From assembly GCA_001931905.2 (NCBI GenBank), contig MSJI02000355.1:1-64000 (forward strand): a DNA stretch of 64,000 bases. Reading direction: 5' to 3'. Made by a program: the position numbers and the translations under genes. The notes beneath the pieces are model-generated. The model was not told where the DNA came from and did not search any database. It saw only the letters and a list, made by a program, of their open reading frames with translations. The DNA is from Cladosporium sp. IMV 00045. Its lineage: Eukaryota > Ascomycota > Dothideomycetes > Cladosporiales > Cladosporiaceae. Within the stretch, counting starts at the first letter, position 1. Each line of letters opens with the position of its first letter. Positions 33,185 through 44,743 of this stretch are shown here, piece by piece.

Positions 33185-34345
33185 ATGTCCTTTGATATCG
33201 ACGATGAAGACCGTCAGCACTACTATCGCCAATACGGTAGCCCGGACAAACGCTGGCCCGCCCTCCGCCGCTCGCGCATCCTCTTCTGGGCCTTGACAGC
33301 AACAGCCACATTCCTCGTCCTGTATCTCCTGACGCGGCCTCGAGAGACGGCGGTCGACTGGCACACCTTCGCCTACAGCCTGTACGCCACCGACCCGCAC
33401 AGCCTCTGCAATGCCGTGCTCGTCTTCGACTCGCTCAAGCGCCTGGGAAGCCGCGCCGACCGAGTCCTGTTCTACCCCAAGGAATGGGACACTTTCATCG
33501 CCAGCAACACCGACCGCACCAGCCAGCTGCTCAACATCGCGCAGAAGGAGTACAATGTCAACCTGCTCCCCGTAGGCCTGCTGGGCCAAGACGGCGCCAC
33601 CGTCGCAGGCACCATGGAATCGGAATCCAGCTGGGACTCGAGCATCACCAAGCTGCGCGCCTTCGAGCTGACAACCTACGACCGCGTCATGCACCTCGAC
33701 GCAGACCTCACCCTCCTCCGCAACCTCGACCACCTCTTCCTCCTCCCTCCCGCCCCCGTCGCCATGCCCCGCGCCTACTGGGCCGACCTCCCCAGCCCGG
33801 ACCCCAACCAAGCCTCGCAACCCTGGCCGCTCACCTCACTCCTCCTCCTCCTCCAACCCAGCCATAGCGAGCTCAAAATCCTCCTCGAAACTCTCACCAG
33901 CTGGCGCACGAACCCCAACGTCACCTCCCACGGCGACGGGAAGAAGTACGACATGGACCTCCTCAACTACCGCTACGGCAGCTCGGCCCTCGTCCTCCCC
34001 CAACGGCCCTACGCCCTCCTGACCGCCGAATTCCGCAGCGCCGACCACACCGCCTACCTCGGCCCGGGCGCGCACTGGGACGCGCGCGCGGTCCTCGACG
34101 AAGCGGCCCTCGTGCACTTCAGCGACTGGCCGCTGCCGAAGCCCTGGACGCTCTGGTCCGCGGACTCGCTCGCGGAGATGCAGCCTGCCTGCCATTCCGT
34201 GGACGGGCGGGAGGACTGCACGGAGAGGAAGATCTGGAAGGACTTGTACGACGATTTCCGCATGAAGAGGAGGGATGTCTGTAAGATTCTGAGCGTGGCG
34301 GCGCCGGTTTGGACACAGTGGAAGGCGGATCACGGCGCCGGGTGA
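33185..34345 (+). CDS. Glycosyltransferase family 8-like type II Golgi enzyme
   Basis: A single exon of 386 residues. A short basic cytosolic tail precedes one membrane anchor (about residues 32-50), as in Golgi glycosyltransferases. The catalytic domain has the glycogenin-like layout: YATDPHSLCNAVLVFDSLKR, then KLRAFELTTYDRVMHLDADL with the metal-binding DAD at 172-174, and a later MDLLNYRYG block. The protein resembles fungal GNT1-type (alpha-GlcNAc transferase) and glycogenin-like GT8 members; the sugar donor and acceptor are inferred only. The C-terminus contains CHSVDGREDC, possibly a disulphide. Confidence 0.82.
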   Translation: MSFDIDDEDRQHYYRQYGSPDKRWPALRRSRILFWALTATATFLVLYLLTRPRETAVDWHTFAYSLYATDPHSLCNAVLVFDSLKRLGSRADRVLFYPKEWDTFIASNTDRTSQLLNIAQKEYNVNLLPVGLLGQDGATVAGTMESESSWDSSITKLRAFELTTYDRVMHLDADLTLLRNLDHLFLLPPAPVAMPRAYWADLPSPDPNQASQPWPLTSLLLLLQPSHSELKILLETLTSWRTNPNVTSHGDGKKYDMDLLNYRYGSSALVLPQRPYALLTAEFRSADHTAYLGPGAHWDARAVLDEAALVHFSDWPLPKPWTLWSADSLAEMQPACHSVDGREDCTERKIWKDLYDDFRMKRRDVCKILSVAAPVWTQWKADHGAG

Positions 34346-35313
34346 GTGAGATTTTCGGGCTTGGGAAAACCCGAGTTGGATTTTTGGTTTTATTTCTCTT
34401 GGATTGGACATGTGGGAAAGCTTTTTGTTTGTTGGGATAGCAGATGCCGTAGATGAAAACAGGATACGTGTATAAAGGAAGATCATATATTGCAGAAATA
34501 TCACAGGAGATTGGAAATACAATATGCGCTCCCACCGAGCCAACGAGTCGCAAAAGCTGGACTTCTCAATCCGTGGAAGCCTTCCCAAATCGAACGTCGT
34601 GTTTCGTCTGGGGTTTGTGGACGAAGCCTCATTGTAGGGGAAGGAATAAGGGTATTGTAAGGAAGACGAGAAAGGAGAGAGCAAAGTATTAGCGCTCAGG
34701 TAAGGTTTCATTCGCACCATCGTCCACCTCACCACTCCAGCCTTGTCCACCTTTGGCTCGCTCCGTTCATTTACACCAGCGGGCCTGCATAGATTTCGAC
34801 GACTAGCGAGCCGTCCAGATCTGAAGCTCATTCGTACGGCTGCTGCGTTGCGAACAGAAGTTTATTGGCGAACAGAAGTCACTTGAATGTCAAATCGATC
34901 GAGCTTGATGGGATTGATTCTCTTCCCAAATTCGATTTCCTCCAGACACATCCATTTGAGACAAACGACTTGCGGATATCCAAAGCCAAAGTCTATGCAC
35001 TGGAAAAGTTGTGTTATTACTCAGGCGCAGTCGCGTACGATGCAGCCAAACGCAAAAAGCACTATAGGAGCTACACGAAGCAGTCGAACATCTACTTTAC
35101 GCCGGCGCTCAGCACAAGAAGCCTAGACTCCGCCGTTCCTGATCATTATGCAAGAGCAAAAGCACAAAAGAAGCATACCGGCTTGCAATGCTCTCTGTGC
35201 CCTCCGCTCTGAACCCATTAAACCATCCAGAAATGCCTATATGCAAGCTTTGCTTTCCATTACTTTCGAGTGTGCTGATCTGAAAACCCCTCCCAAAAAC
35301 GCTACCTTGTCAA
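34346..35313. other. Intergenic between convergent genes
   Basis: About 970 bases between the GT8 gene and the 3' end of the tyrosinase gene. A 115-residue plus-strand frame at 34865-35212 shows no recognisable features. No repeat seen. Confidence 0.5.
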
Positions 35314-37517
35314 TCAGGTGAGACATCTCGCGCCGATGCCGTCGGTCACGCGATCCAGAGACTGGAAGTTAGCCCAGCGGGGGAACTGGTCGTCTCTGGT
35401 CGCTGGAGTCACGTCTGCGCCGATGACGGTGACGGAGAGGCTGGGGACGTCGGCGAGGGGGATTTCGGTGCCGTCGAACTGGGTAGGAGAGTTAGCGTTT
35501 AGATCGATTGAGCTTATGTTAGGAGAGAAACTTACCCTCGCCACTTTGTACTGCAGGTTGTTGGCCATGTACTCCTCGACGTGACGGGGCTTCATCGATC
35601 TCATCTCGCCCTGTTTCGCCTTCTCCAGTAAGGCGCTGGTTAAAGGCATTGTACCCGTGACTTGAATGCCAGAAGGAGCAGCGCGTTTAGCCTTGTGTGC
35701 CTTGTCCGCCGCCTCCTGTGGCACGGTGGCGAAAACGGCATGCGTTCCCACCAGGTTTGGCTGAGTCGGCCAGCATGAAGGATCTGAGCTGTTGAATGTG
35801 CCGAGGAAAACGTAAACGGCGTAGGATCCGTTGCAGCTGAACTTGTCGCTCACAATGTTGGCGATGTACTCGCGACGTTTGGGAGGTGGCCCTCGAGGAG
35901 CGGTGTCGCGCTGTGAAAGGCCTTGTTCGGATTCGTCAAAGTCGAAGAACCGCTTGGACAACAGGCTGCCACTGCCGGTGTTGCTGCCGTACAGCTTGTT
36001 GATGGCAATCTTTACAGAAGATGCGCTTGCGTTGTTAAGCAGTTCAGGGTACGTGTAGCCAAACGCTTTGGTCGACCTCGCTGAATTCGGTGTCCACTTG
36101 TCGCCCTTAGCGTTTCGATGGAACGGATCCAGAGCTGTAGTATGTTAGCGAACTGAACTCGAAAGATAAGATCAAGACACGGATTGCTTACGAGTGTTAC
36201 CATCCAAGATTGTTCCCTGTGGAATTGTGAATGAGTCTTGAAACGCCGCAGTTGGCTTGACGAAGCTGTCAGGGTTGATCGTTTGCCACAGCGCGAAGAC
36301 ACGGTCGACCATCATGTGGTGAAGCCAGAAGATTGGATCGTAAGCTGAATAATCCAGATAAGTCATGTGTCCACCGCTTCCAGTGGCGCCATGAATAACA
36401 TCGTGAATTGACTCCAAGCTGTCGGCGTTCCTAAATGCCGTGCCAAACGTGTACGACTCAGTACTGAACTCGCTGTAGTTGTTGTAGAATGTGAACAGAT
36501 TATACAGGCGGTCTCTGAAGGAAATTCGGCTGTTGTCCAGGATTGGTCCGATGGCGTTGTCCACACTATAGGCATCGTCGCTTCCATCGCTAGGAGCACG
36601 CAGCGTCGAGTTCCAGGAGGACCACTGTGAACACAGTCAGCAATCTACAAACAAGCAAAATCGGATGGGTGACAAACTGGATCGTAATAGAAATCCTCTT
36701 TGTACACCGGATGGAAGCGGTAGGCGTAGAGAGGGTTTGGAATGGTGTTGGTTCCATTTGGCATGTTGACAGTCACAGTCGGGGTCGTCATACTACTTGG
36801 AAGCACGCTCCCGCCGTTAGCTGGAGCAGCTGCCCAGTCCCAGTATGGGTGGCGCCACGACATCGCCGCCTGAGCGTAGCGAGTGCGAGTCGGTCCAGAA
36901 GGAAACTCATTGACGGCGGCAACAATGTGAGAGTAGAGGATTTGCTAGAACAATGATTAGTCAACGACTCGAAAAGATTGGCAGATTGATAAAAGACACC
37001 AACTTCGTATAGCGCAAGATAAGGGCGGTGCCACGGGAGGAAAATCTGGGACAAGTGGATGCAGTATCCGGGAGAACCGATACCGGGTGCTGGCTTGACA
37101 CCATCCCATGGCGTGTAAGGCCTTCCGTGAATCCCTGCAAACAGTCAGTCATGTGAGATCATGCCTGAAATCTAGACATAGCGACTCACCGGCAATCTGG
37201 TAGTACGATAGCTTCTCGCTCTCATTGGTGCGCATGAAGCGGTTCATTCCAAGCAGGTAGATGTTCCATTGATCGGCATTCTTCTGTAGCTCCCTGATCT
37301 CCAACCTGGGTTGCGGACTGGTGCCCTGAATGCCTGTGACAACCGTAAAGCCGGAAGAGTTGGTGTTCTGGCGACGCTCGAGGAGTGGCTCGCCGTCATC
37401 GCGCCGAGTGAGCTCTTCAATTTGGTGGTTCAGCAGTGGCGGGACGGCGGCGGCGGTGGCGAGACGTAGAAGAACGAGCGCCGCTACCAAGCGCACAAAC
37501 ACCGCCGGCGAGAACAT
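35314..37517 (-). CDS. Tyrosinase (secreted type-3 copper oxidase)
   Basis: Six exons on the minus strand: 37517-37190, 37134-37004, 36944-36678, 36624-36192, 36134-35536 and 35478-35314; introns of 55, 59, 53, 57 and 57 bp. The product has 640 residues. A signal peptide (about 1-23) is followed by a short propeptide with RR dibasic sites. Copper A ligands are His112 (IHGRPY), His136 and His145 (LPWHRPY); Cys134 sits two residues before His136, the Cys-X-His arrangement of the fungal thioether bridge. Copper B ligands are His316, His320 and His344 (FWLHHMMVDR). A C-terminal extension of over 200 residues, with an LLSKR dibasic site before it, matches the shielding domain removed on activation. 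The enzyme oxidises monophenols and diphenols to quinones, as in melanin formation. Confidence 0.93.
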
Positions 37518-39844
37518 GTTTGCACGGGACTGAACGATCGGACGCGCCCCAAAGCGAACGACGGCGCAAGAAAGGTGGCGACCTGCTGCAGCTTGGATGT
37601 GCGCTGACCGAGTAGGTAGCTTGTGGAGGAAAGAGCGTAGGGATACTCAAACTCGGGCGTGGCGGGCGAAAGAATGAAGTCCAAGTCGTAAGTTAGGTAT
37701 GAGGAAGTTGTTTGGTAGGAGGAATTGATGCCGCAAACGCAATAGCGGACCTCAGGCCACGCGGCGTCACTGAGGGGTGTTGATGAGTCGGTCTTCTGCT
37801 CGGGAAGCCGAATTGCCGGGCAGTCACGACGGATTGAGGAAGGAACGATGCGCGGTTGGGAAGTAAGCTGGGAGGAATGGGACAGAAGGGAATCAAGTGT
37901 CGCAAGGAGAGGTCGCGATTGAGGAGCGGACGATCGCATAAAAAGGCAGCGGCTGATGTCACCTTGCCGTGCCGGAGTGCGCGCAGGGTTACGAGGTTGA
38001 GGTTGAGGTGAGATGCCGTGGACGACGCAGGGTGAGGGCTGGTAGGGAATGAATGGACTGATGAACGGCCGGGCAGTGCACTACGTTCTCTGCCGATACA
38101 TGTACTTACTAGCCTTCATCTTGCCACCGTCTAGGATACTTGCATTCTCGCGAGCAATTGGCCTCTTTCCGGTCTCCCTTCGAGCTACACCATGGCCCGG
38201 CTATCTCGTGAGGTAGCGTGCAAGACATGTGGTGGTGGCGGCCTGCCCAGGGCAAGTGGCATGGTATTGGTTGAGCTCCACCAAGCCATGCCGCTGCAAT
38301 TGACAGCCAGCTTGCTATTTACGGGTACAAACAAAAGATGCGATGGCAAAGCAGAGTGTGTGAGTTGCCCATCCGACGACGTCGGCTGCATTGAGCATCC
38401 ATGTCGTGCAGGATGCATTTGCAGCTTGCAGTTCGCGGTGGACCGTCAAACGAAGCCCGTCTTGACCAATCACAGGACAACATGACAACCTCACCCCAAA
38501 CAAAAACATCACCTCTACCTAATCCCACCTCCCAATTGACATACAATCAGGAACAAGACGCGACGCTCACCGCCAAATGGCAGCCATGCGATGAGGGTCA
38601 CGGCATGAACTCGAAAGCTACAACGCACCAGGGCTCTCTAGAGCCTTGCGCCACATCGCCCATTGCCACGCCTTACGACCCATGGCCGTATCACGGCGGC
38701 TCCGTACTACACCAATGCTCGAGCAACTAGATACTCAGGTACGTCGTGCGCCATTCGACCTGCTTTCGGCAGCAATAAAGTCCCAGGTATCCCAAGCGAC
38801 CACCCGGCGCACGGATGCCAGACGACGCAAGCAAGCATCGCACAGCATATGCAGGTCCATCGGAGGATTCGTCCTGTCGGTACCCTTTTCTTCGCCTACC
38901 GTTTTGCCGGGGAAACCGTTGACGAACGTCGGTTTGATCGTGAAGTCTCATGTCGACGAAATCTACAGCTACAACCACCATATCATACTCACTTCCCAGA
39001 ACCCAGTCCATGCCATTTATTCTCCACCGCAACATCGTAAGCCAAGCAGTCGCACATCCGCCGCCTCACACAATGCAGCATTGTCTCCCAGCATCGCAAA
39101 GCAAGGGGCTGGTCGATGAGGGGCAGGGCAGGGCAGGCCAGGGCAGGGCAACACCACACCTTGCGCAACACCCTCCATCGTTCCACCTCCCACCACCCTC
39201 TCGCAAGATCCAATCACCAAGCCATCAATACGAGGCGGCAAGAAGTGTAGAATTTCGTCAATTCCCGTCGGTCACAGGTCGCACATGAGTATTGATGACC
39301 GAGTCTCCCTTCTTCTTCTCGCTCCCGCCATGGCGTGTGTGGATGTCGGTAAACAGAACGTGGTGATGGCTGAACTGGTCTTCGTCTCTATTTCTTGCTG
39401 GCTACAGTGATGGTGTGGAGGGTTGTCTCAAAAGCACGAAAAGTGCCATTCGATGAAGGTCAAGTGCGAGATTCCAGAATGCTTACACACCACCTTTTGT
39501 ACTCACCGCCTCGTGGGACAGGTCGTCGATGTGGGAGTTTGCCACTGTTGCTATTCTTGTAAGCGACGCCCGTTCTGTCTGTTCTAATTTTCGACTGGAA
39601 TGGAGGCTGTTGCGACGTTGTGATAAAAGATAGGTTTGGAGAATGTGACAGCTCGAATCTTTTTCATTGACTGCCCTTTCGTATAAAAGCTTTGTAAGAA
39701 CGCCACCCAACGCCCCTAGGCCATAGAGTAACGCCATTTTGTGCCTCGCGAAGCGAAAACGAGAATTTCACGCCAATGCAATGCAAGAGAGATGTGAAAA
39801 CAGGCACCCGTTCATCAACAAGCATATCATTACAACCCCTCCTT
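37518..39844. other. Long intergenic region, tyrosinase to SOF1
   Basis: About 2.3 kb with no convincing gene; overlapping small frames on both strands near 38.2-39.3 kb lack protein-like patterns. The first part is the tyrosinase promoter. A G-rich tandem motif lies at 39120-39150. Confidence 0.5.
39120..39150 (+). repeat. GGGCA tandem repeat, G-quadruplex-type motif
   Basis: Five runs of three G (39121, 39126, 39131, 39141 and 39146) separated by 2, 2, 7 and 2 bases, built from GGGCA units. This fits the usual G-quadruplex pattern. Confidence 0.8.
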
Positions 39845-41242
39845 TTACTGCTCGTTGGCAAGCACCATCTTCTCCCTCTCGCTGCGCCTCTTCTTCTGGT
39901 CTTTCCGCGCGTGCTTCCTCTGGTTCTCCTCCCTGCGCTTGATAGCTTTGATCTCTTCGCCCTTGATCTCACCAGCCTTCTTGACCTGCTTCGGCACGTG
40001 TCTGTGTCTTGATATGCGCTTGATTTCCGGCATGTGCTTGTATCGCTCCTTGAGCGCCTCGTCGTATTCCTGCTTCTGGCGCTGTGCGGAGGATTTGATC
40101 CCTTGTCTTGCTGATGCGTTGGAGCGCCAGAGGCGCACGTTGCCGTCGTCGGAACCGGAGAGAACGTAGTTGTTGTCTGGTGTCCACGCGCAAGAGAAGA
40201 CGCGCTGCATGCGCTTGGTGTGGTAGATATCACGGCTGTGGCCTTGGTTGCGCTTCCAGAGACGGATGCTGCGATCGTATGAGGCCGAAACCAGCTCCTC
40301 ACCGGTCGGGGAGAAGTCGACGTCCATGACTGCACTGACGTGGTCTTTGAGTACGTTCAATGCACGGTTCATGTTACGCGAATCGAAGATATAGACATTG
40401 TGGTCTTCGTTTGCGACAGCAAAGTTGAAAGCTTCCATCGGGTTCCAGCAGACGGCATTGGATGAAAGTGATAGTACAGAGCGGTGGAGAGGTGTATTTG
40501 TTCGGAGGTCGTAGAGAACGATTGAGCGATCCGAGCCAGTCGAGGCAATGAGAGAGGTCTCGGTCTGGTTGAATGCAAGGGACGTGATGGTGTCAACATT
40601 CGTAGGCCATGCGAGGCTCTGTGTAGGCTGAGAGTTTGGTCGGTTCAAGTCGTAGATAGAAATTCCTGAGGCGGAGACAGCGAATGAAGGTTCACTGCGG
40701 TGGCGTGAGATTGCCGAAAATCCAAAGTCGCCCAACCATGTCGCTAAAGGTGCACTCTTTGAGGGCGTGTTGTACGGATCGAACAGCTTCACGGTTCGGT
40801 CGGTACCGCACGACAACAGCTTCTGATCTTGAGTCCAGCAGACGCCCTTGACGATATTTGAATGCGCCTGTCCCTGCCAAACCTCATCTTGACTAGGCAG
40901 ATCCCATACTTTTACAACACCATCGCCACTGCCACTTGCGAATCTTTCCAACGATTTAGGGTCCTTTGCGATTGTGTATACACCATCGACGTGTCCTCGT
41001 CCAAGATCGGCGACGAACGGCTGTGCGAACATGCGCTCGAGCTTCGTGGCATTCAGAGCGCGCGTGTATTCTCTCGCCCTCTCGAAGGGGTGGAGGGCAG
41101 GATCGAGGTTGCGCGGCGTGCGAGCGACATCGCTGCCGGGCGCCTGGGCGGAGGATATGGAGCGGGTGAGCGCTTTGATTTTCTAGAGGGATTGTCAGTC
41201 TTTGTGTTCTTCCTAAATGGCGCACTTTTCAAGACATACCAT
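39845..41242 (-). CDS. SOF1: SOF1/DCAF13-type WD40 protein of the U3 snoRNP (ribosome biogenesis)
   Basis: Two coding exons on the minus strand: 41242-41240, which is only the ATG, and 41182-39845; the intron is 57 bp (GTATGT donor, CTGAC branch, CTAG acceptor). The product has 446 residues. The start is fixed by the family N-terminus, M-K-I-K-x-x-x-R, which is only formed by splicing ATG to AAAATCAAA. Then PRNLDPALHPFERAREYTRA and NATKLERMFAQPFV, seven WD-type repeats, and the highly basic C-terminal Sof1 domain (RISRHRHVPKQVKKA, RREENQRKHARKDQKK). Sof1 is needed for 18S rRNA processing in the nucleolar SSU processome. Length is close to human DCAF13. The gene is divergent from the CinA-like gene. 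Confidence 0.95.
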
Positions 41243-41645
41243 GGCGAGAAATAGTCCATGTCCGAGATCAAGTGCATTTTCCGAATCTTCAAAAGTTCAA
41301 AAGTCCGACTGGGCTCGACGCGGCCGATCCCGTTATCTCGCATTATCTTGCATAAGCTCCCGGCGCTAAGCCCCGCGATGCGCTCCACTTCCAAAGTTGT
41401 GTTCATGTTGTCGGCCATGGATGAATCATTGATTATGTTGATTGGTAATCGTGTCCACAGACCTGATCTATATGTACAAAGTTATACCAAGTCTCATGCA
41501 GTGCTTGACCAAACAACTCAACTTCTTGTACAAATCAAGCAATATCATCTTTTACCGGCAAGCCGCGGGATTGTCTGTGAACTCAATTCGTCCGTTGCCC
41601 ACTTCAACAATCGTTCGCACAAAATCATCCCAAAGACACCGGACC
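41243..41645. promoter_or_regulatory. Divergent promoter interval, SOF1 / CinA-like
   Basis: About 400 bases between two divergent start codons. An open frame runs across it on each strand but shows no protein-like pattern. Confidence 0.45.
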
Positions 41646-42179
41646 ATGTCTACATCATCTGTGTCTGACTTCCCACCCGCGGCCGTCCGCCCAATCTTGG
41701 AAGAGGTGACTTCACTTCTCAAGTCCCGTGGCGAGACCATCAGTGTCGCCGAGACAGCGGCCGGAGGCCTCATCAGCTCATCACTGCTCTCGGGTCCAGG
41801 CGCATCCAAAATCTACAAAGGCGGCTTGACGCTATACACTCTCCCATCTCGGATAGCGTACGCAGGCTGGACCCAGGAGACCATTGCAGATTACTCTGGT
41901 CCGACGACTGACATCGTCTCGGGGCTTGCCACAGCCGTCCGGAAAGACTTGGACAGCACATATACGATTTCAGAAAGTGGAACGGCAGGGCCTACAGGTG
42001 GTACCACAGAGAACAGGCAGCCTGGATATGTGGCGCTTGCAGTCGCTTGTGATCGAGGAACTTTCACCAGGGAGGTGAAGACCGGTCTTGGAGGAGACCG
42101 TGTGGCGAACATGGTGCAGTTTGCCATTGAGGCACTGAGGCTGCTGAAAGACGTGATCACGGAGGAAGCCAAGTTGTAG
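41646..42179 (+). CDS. CinA C-terminal-domain protein (nicotinamide-nucleotide amidase-like)
   Basis: A single exon of 177 residues starting MSTSSVSDFP; the frame is open 204 bases further upstream, but the family domain begins just after this ATG and the upstream residues are not conserved-looking. Features are SVAETAAGGLISSSLLSGPGAS near residues 35-55, GGLTLYTLPSR, and ESGTAGPTGGT, all typical of the stand-alone CinA C-domain. Bacterial CinA/PncC deamidates nicotinamide mononucleotide, salvaging NMN to nicotinic acid mononucleotide. Fungal single-domain versions are common; the activity is inferred from the family. Confidence 0.88.
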   Translation: MSTSSVSDFPPAAVRPILEEVTSLLKSRGETISVAETAAGGLISSSLLSGPGASKIYKGGLTLYTLPSRIAYAGWTQETIADYSGPTTDIVSGLATAVRKDLDSTYTISESGTAGPTGGTTENRQPGYVALAVACDRGTFTREVKTGLGGDRVANMVQFAIEALRLLKDVITEEAKL

Positions 42180-43599
42180 GCGTCAGCATTACCAGCGAAA
42201 ATGTCGCAAGAAGTGTGTAGGAGCACGAAAGCAGTGTACCTCTACTGAACCAGAGACGTTCAAAGGTCATCAAATTCCTGGCACAAGACGAAGAGAGGGA
42301 GAACTTGCTATTCGACCTGCGCCGCAAGCTCCGAGGACGCATAGAAAGCAGATATCGACACCCACAAGGTAGACTGATACTACTTCATGAGCTTGAACGA
42401 CTACCAGCGTGCCAGTAATTGTACTGCTCAGATCTCGAGGATGACGCGCCAACGAGGAGGAAAGAGCACAAGCTGTTCTGGAATGCTTGTGAGGCCTCGA
42501 ACCCCAAAGCAGTCCTGTAAAGCTGTCTTCGACTGGTGATGTATAGTGACATGCCGTTCTCTAGGAGCGAAGCTTTGTGGGTGCTTCACCCGTCTCTACG
42601 CGTACTTTCCGTGCTTTCTATCTTCGACATCCGTGTAGTTCCCTGTCACACATGTCTGTTGCCGAGGGCGAGGTCCACTTGTTGGGTTCATCAGGGTCGA
42701 GAAGATAATCTCAGTTCAACGATCAACTGCGCTCCATTGACTAGCCCGCGTCTCCAGTGAAATGACGATACGAGAACGGACCTATTGAACAGCCACAAAC
42801 TAGGGGTGATGTAGTGTTTGGAAGTCGATAGAAGATTTCCCATAACAACACGTGTTCTCCATCTCGCCTTCTGGCTCCGCAATTTCATCACTCCCGCGTG
42901 ACCTTGATATTGCATGGTTGAGCTGTGACGAAAAGCGCACCGACTATCAAAAGGTGGCGAGAGGTGGCTAGCCGCCTCCAAAATGGCTCAGCGTGAACGC
43001 TTGGGCCGCAAGAACGGACGGTCGAGATGGCGAGCTGCAGTAGCAAAAGCAATAGTGTTAATACGGATAGTTGCTTGTGACCGAGTTCGTGGATCTCGCA
43101 CATCAGAGTGAGTTGGCTCAAAGTCCTGCACCTGATATCCTGTATCGTGGCCATAGAACACCAGTTCGCCTGAGCCCGGTCCCTGATCATGTGAAGACAT
43201 GCAAACCCGCAGAAGCGTCGCCAGGCAGCGATCAAAAGTCCCATTTCCCACCATGCAGATCTCGGTAACGGCCGCCGCGTAAAAGCGGCCCATTTGTGCA
43301 CGCCATTGTTCGATGTCGCCGTCGTTTTCGAGGGGCTGGACTTCACATCGCCTTGTTTGGGGCGTCATGATGACGTTAAAATCTCAGGTGATCGAAGATC
43401 AACTTCACTTGCGCTGCACGCGGAATGCGGGACCACCTTCATCGCGACGAACTTCCTACGTCACTCGTCTGCCCCTCCTATGCTTTATCTATCCCTCTGC
43501 CTCGCCTGTCTTTCTACACATTCGACACAACACATCAACTCTCTCAACCAACAAACACACTCAACAACAAAAACCTTCAACCCACTCCAAACCATCATC
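42180..43599. other. Intergenic, upstream of GRG1-like
   Basis: About 1.4 kb. A minus-strand frame of 126 residues (42988-43368) is doubtful. The last 250 bases contain two STRE-type pentamers (AGGGG at 43331, CCCCT at 43472) and a CT/CA-rich leader of the GRG1-like gene, consistent with a stress- or starvation-induced promoter. Confidence 0.5.
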
Positions 43600-43869
43600 A
43601 TGTCTGCCCCCAACACCAACGGTCCCAACGAGGGCATTGTCGGCCAGGCCGTCAACTCCGCCAAGAACGCCGCCAACTACGTCTCCGAGACCATACAGGG
43701 CAACTCCGCCACCGCTTCCAAGGAGGCCAACAAGGAGCAGGCCAAGGGCAACGTTCCCGGCAACGACTCTCTCGCCGACCGCGCCTCTGGTGCCCTTGAC
43801 GCCGCTGGCGACAAGGTCGACGAGAAGAAGCACGAGACCTCCGCCAAGGCCAACAAGGAGGGCATCTAA
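43600..43869 (+). CDS. grg-1: GRG1/CCG-1-like glucose-repressible, stress-induced small protein
   Basis: A single coding exon of 89 residues, starting MSAPNTNGPN after a CA-rich leader. The sequence is hydrophilic, Ala/Lys/Asn/Glu-rich and lacks Cys and Trp. The blocks SAKNAANYVSETIQG, SKEANKEQAK and EKKHETSAKANKEGI match the Neurospora glucose-repressible GRG-1/CCG-1 family, abundant transcripts induced by carbon starvation, stress and the clock. The molecular function is unknown; the composition resembles LEA-like protective proteins (inference). Codon use is strongly biased to C-ending codons (AAC, AAG, GCC), as expected for very high expression. Confidence 0.88.
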   Translation: MSAPNTNGPNEGIVGQAVNSAKNAANYVSETIQGNSATASKEANKEQAKGNVPGNDSLADRASGALDAAGDKVDEKKHETSAKANKEGI

Positions 43870-44743
43870 ATGCTTCCTTCAGATTCAGACACAGACAACC
43901 ATGCATTAAGGTAAGACTCGATTGGCACAATTGCTTGATCAGAACCTCCCACTGACTTTGTCCTGCAGTTACGATTCTACGGACATGAGTATCAAGGCGT
44001 CGTCTCCATCGGGCGTTCAGTCGAAATAATCACATAATCCAATACCAGCCTCGGGATAAGGCATCATTTGATTCAATTCATCGTGCAATTTCCATCGTTA
44101 CATGTTCCTTACCATCAATGACAGTTTTGAACTATATTGTATTCCCATGTGATCGTCGTCCAATCCGAATCGCCTCGCTCAACTGACTGCTGTTTCAAAT
44201 CACCTATCACTTGATCTAGTCGCATCAACCAACGATGACAGCACGTACGGTTAGTAACAGCAAGTGAGAGCAGTAGGTCCTTCACAGATAGCTTGCGAGT
44301 GATTCGAACCAGTCCCTAGGCTATATCGCGGATGGCGACCATGGCACGGATGGCAACCATCTCAGCCTATCTTCGAACTATGACAATGCTTGCAATCGTT
44401 ACCAGGACGTTCGCTTCCATAATCATGAGCCTTTCTAAGAAGCACGTTGTCTCTGTCGTGTTGCTGGCATCCTTCTTGCATATGTATGCCTCAGGCAGGA
44501 TATCGTTTTCGGTCCGAGCTTTAAAACGACCGATGGAGTATGATGGTATCTTCGACGCAGCATATCTGATGACTGCTATTCCGGAGCAATGGAAGTTCAA
44601 ACGTCAGCATCAGATCAGCTGTCTCAGCTTGGGTGAAGAGCTTCATCGACTGCCATCAAGGCAAAGGCATTAGCCATCTCCATTCATCGAGCAACGTCGG
44701 TCATCAGTCATCAACAGCCAGCTCACAAACACGGTCTACCACA
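43870..44743. other. Intergenic, GRG1-like to CAB2
   Basis: About 870 bases: the GRG1-like 3' untranslated region with its probable intron, then non-coding DNA. A 113-residue frame at 44332-44673 is Met-rich and not protein-like. Confidence 0.5.
43911..43968 (+). other. Probable 3'-UTR intron of the GRG1-like gene
   Basis: GTAAGA donor, CACTGAC branch-like site and CTGCAG acceptor define a 58-bp intron starting 42 bases after the stop codon, in the size range of the other introns here. Confidence 0.55.

Noticed and set aside
34865..35212. 115-residue plus-strand frame between GT8 and tyrosinase
   Set aside because: No domain, odd composition and position in a convergent 3' interval.
42988..43368. 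126-residue minus-strand frame upstream of the GRG1-like gene
   Set aside because: No recognisable domain or conserved-looking pattern, and it lies in the probable GRG1-like promoter. It remains a weak possibility.
44290..44330. GATTCGAACC, the reverse complement of a tRNA T-loop
   Set aside because: The flanking bases do not pair as a T-stem and no D-arm or anticodon arm is present.
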